DNA of 64,000 nt, taken from contig CATKHK010000018.1 in assembly GCA_949751835.1 (NCBI GenBank), positions 434,001-498,000 on the forward strand. Reading direction: 5' to 3'. A model generated the notes under the pieces. That model searched no databases. It saw nothing but the letters and a program-made list of their open reading frames with translations, and was not told where the DNA came from. Of this stretch, positions 62,736-64,000 are shown piece by piece. The stretch comes from Blepharisma japonicum (taxonomy: Eukaryota > Ciliophora > Heterotrichea > Heterotrichida > Blepharismidae). The position numbers and the translations under genes are program-made. Position 1 is the first letter of the stretch; each line of letters begins with the position of its first letter.

Positions 62736-64000
62736 ATGGAAAATTCTCAAGAACTAATTGGAAGACTTCAAGAAGCCATCAACTTAAAAGACAGCACAGC
62801 TGTTACCTATTGTATATCAGAGCTAGTCAGATGAGGAATCAAAGTCACTATTGAGCCTTTATTGTACGAAAAATGCTCATCTCATATCTATATTTATCCG
62901 GGTTTTCCAAATCTTTATTCCCCTGAACATTTATATTCCCCTGTCATTTGTAATCTACATCATCGTATTTGCTGGTTTTGCATACAAACATATATTTCAT
63001 CTATTTTCTTATCAAAAGGCCTATATTATAGTTATGAGTGTCCTGAATGTGAAAGGCAAGCTGAATGTGAAAGGCAAGGAATAAGAAATTCTCAGTTATT
63101 TTATGACTACGAACAGCGCGCATATCTGGAGTGATTGATAGGAATGGAAATGATACAAGAATGGGAAAGACGAAAAATTATCATATATGAAGAGGAAGAA
63201 GAAGAAGATATTTCTAATCTTCAAATCTGCCAGAATTGCTCTTCTGGATATTTAAATTTATCCAAAATTTGTCTTGATAATCACAAAGTTTGCAATACAT
63301 GCCTTATAAACAATATAAATAGCACAGCTGATGATGGGAAATTTATATGCAAAGTAAATGGGTGCAAAAAAACTATATTTCATGATATCGCTAAAGCTTT
63401 CATAGAAAACGACCCCAACTTAATTCGAAAATTTTGGAAAAAATTAAAATTGAATGGAATAAAATTCTCATTTTGCCCTAATTGCAAAAAACATATGGAG
63501 CTTGACAAAAAAAAGACTGAGGAGTCATGTGTTTGTGGAACAAAAATATGTGTCAGATGCACACAAACTTTGCATGAAGGCTTATCATGTTATAATGTTG
63601 CAGGGCTACAGCTAAATGATCCTCCATTTATTGATATTTACCCACCTAATAATTTATCAAATTATGAATATTTACGTGAAGAATACGAAAATGCTAAATT
63701 CGCATTTGAAAAATTTGCGAGGGCAGCTAATTTAAAAATGGCACAAGTGAAGCTAGTCGTTAATCCTGATCTAGAAAAAAAATTTGAAGCTAAAAAGAAA
63801 CAGCTTGGTTGTAAAGAAGAATATGTGTTCCATGGGTCAAATTATGTGAACTATGCAAAAATATGTAGTGGAGGATTTATCATAGGCGGGACTAATGGAT
63901 TGGCAGTGGCTCATGGGAAAGCTGTAGGGTATGGAGTTTACACTGGCCTTACACCTGATATATCAGCTGGGTACGCGCAGGGGAAATCATGAATGCTGTG
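62736..64000 (+). CDS. RING-IBR (RBR-like) plus PARP catalytic domain protein, truncated by window end
   Basis: At least 421 residues, open to the window end with TGA at 62832, 63132 and 63990 as Trp. An N-terminal Cys/His-rich segment (about 45-115) may be an extra zinc domain. Residues about 163-215 form a RING-like finger (CQNC, CLDNHKVCNTC, CKVNGCKK) and about 245-285 an IBR (FCPNCKK, CVCGTKICVRC, HEGLSC). From about 341 a PARP/ART fold starts: VNPDLEKKFEAKKKQLG, EYVFHGSN with the first triad His, and AVGYGVYTGLTPDISAGYA with the Tyr; the third residue lies beyond the window. This combines a ubiquitin-ligase module with an ADP-ribosyltransferase. The second RING of a full RBR is not seen before the PARP domain. 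Confidence 0.8.

Noticed and set aside
1-64000. CRISPR arrays, bacterial operons, rRNA genes, attachment sites
   Set aside because: None seen; gene structure, introns and protein families are eukaryotic.

Overview
The window is nuclear DNA of a ciliate, almost certainly a heterotrich of the Blepharisma type. Two independent signs support this. First, TGA is read as tryptophan: about half of the genes stay open only if in-frame TGA is sense, and many of those TGAs fall on conserved Trp positions (the Trp after the PAZ domain of Piwi, the Trps of MORN repeats, WNxNG of the AP endonuclease). Only TAA and TAG end genes. Second, ten genes or gene parts are restored by removing introns of 15 nt (nine) or 16 nt (one), all with GTA at the 5' end and an A at intron position 10. 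Base composition is AT-rich, genes are dense on both strands, and spacers are often 0-40 bp. There are no operons, rRNA genes, CRISPR arrays or convincing tRNA genes.

Layout. 1-2175: two membrane-anchored papain-like proteins whose catalytic Cys position is Gly. 2562-6925: a tail-anchored longin/SNARE-like protein, a snurportin-1-like importer adaptor and a complete slicer-type Piwi protein. 7301-17659: an enoyl-CoA isomerase-like enzyme, a pseudokinase-UBR box-SPRY protein, a DEAD-box helicase, a secreted DsbA-fold protein, a class 3 lipase and a MORN-repeat protein. 17793-23727: an M14 carboxypeptidase-like protein without zinc ligands and a complete pentafunctional AROM shikimate enzyme. 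23983-24757: a tail-to-tail pair of small MYB/SANT genes sharing one intron position. 25826-31749: dynein assembly factor DNAAF5 (HEATR2) with a local frame break, a gene directly abutting it, eIF3h and two small unknown genes. 32126-41273: a BAH-PHD-TFIIS-M chromatin protein, a tetraspan protein, a large kelch/Cys-rich membrane protein and a parallel beta-helix protein. 42706-47191: a tandem array of claudin-like tetraspan genes (A, B, decayed A, B'), which looks like a duplicated two-gene block.

47382-64000: an AP endonuclease, a glutathione S-transferase gene broken by a 545-bp insertion with a 7-bp target-site repeat and a structured GC-rich core, a mitochondrial porin, a tandem inositol polyphosphate kinase fused to two CDGSH iron-sulfur domains, a RING/B-box protein, a retinoblastoma pocket protein, a possible XRCC4/PAXX-fold protein, several small genes, PEX14, a cyclic-nucleotide-domain K+ channel and a truncated RING-IBR-PARP protein.

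Most neighbours have no shared pathway; this is ordinary compact eukaryotic gene order. The most unusual items are the IPK-IPK-CDGSH-CDGSH fusion, the RBR-PARP fusion, the GST insertion with its RNA-like core, the pseudokinase-UBR-SPRY protein and the cluster of catalytically dead enzyme paralogues. All functional calls come from reading motifs by eye; no database search was run.
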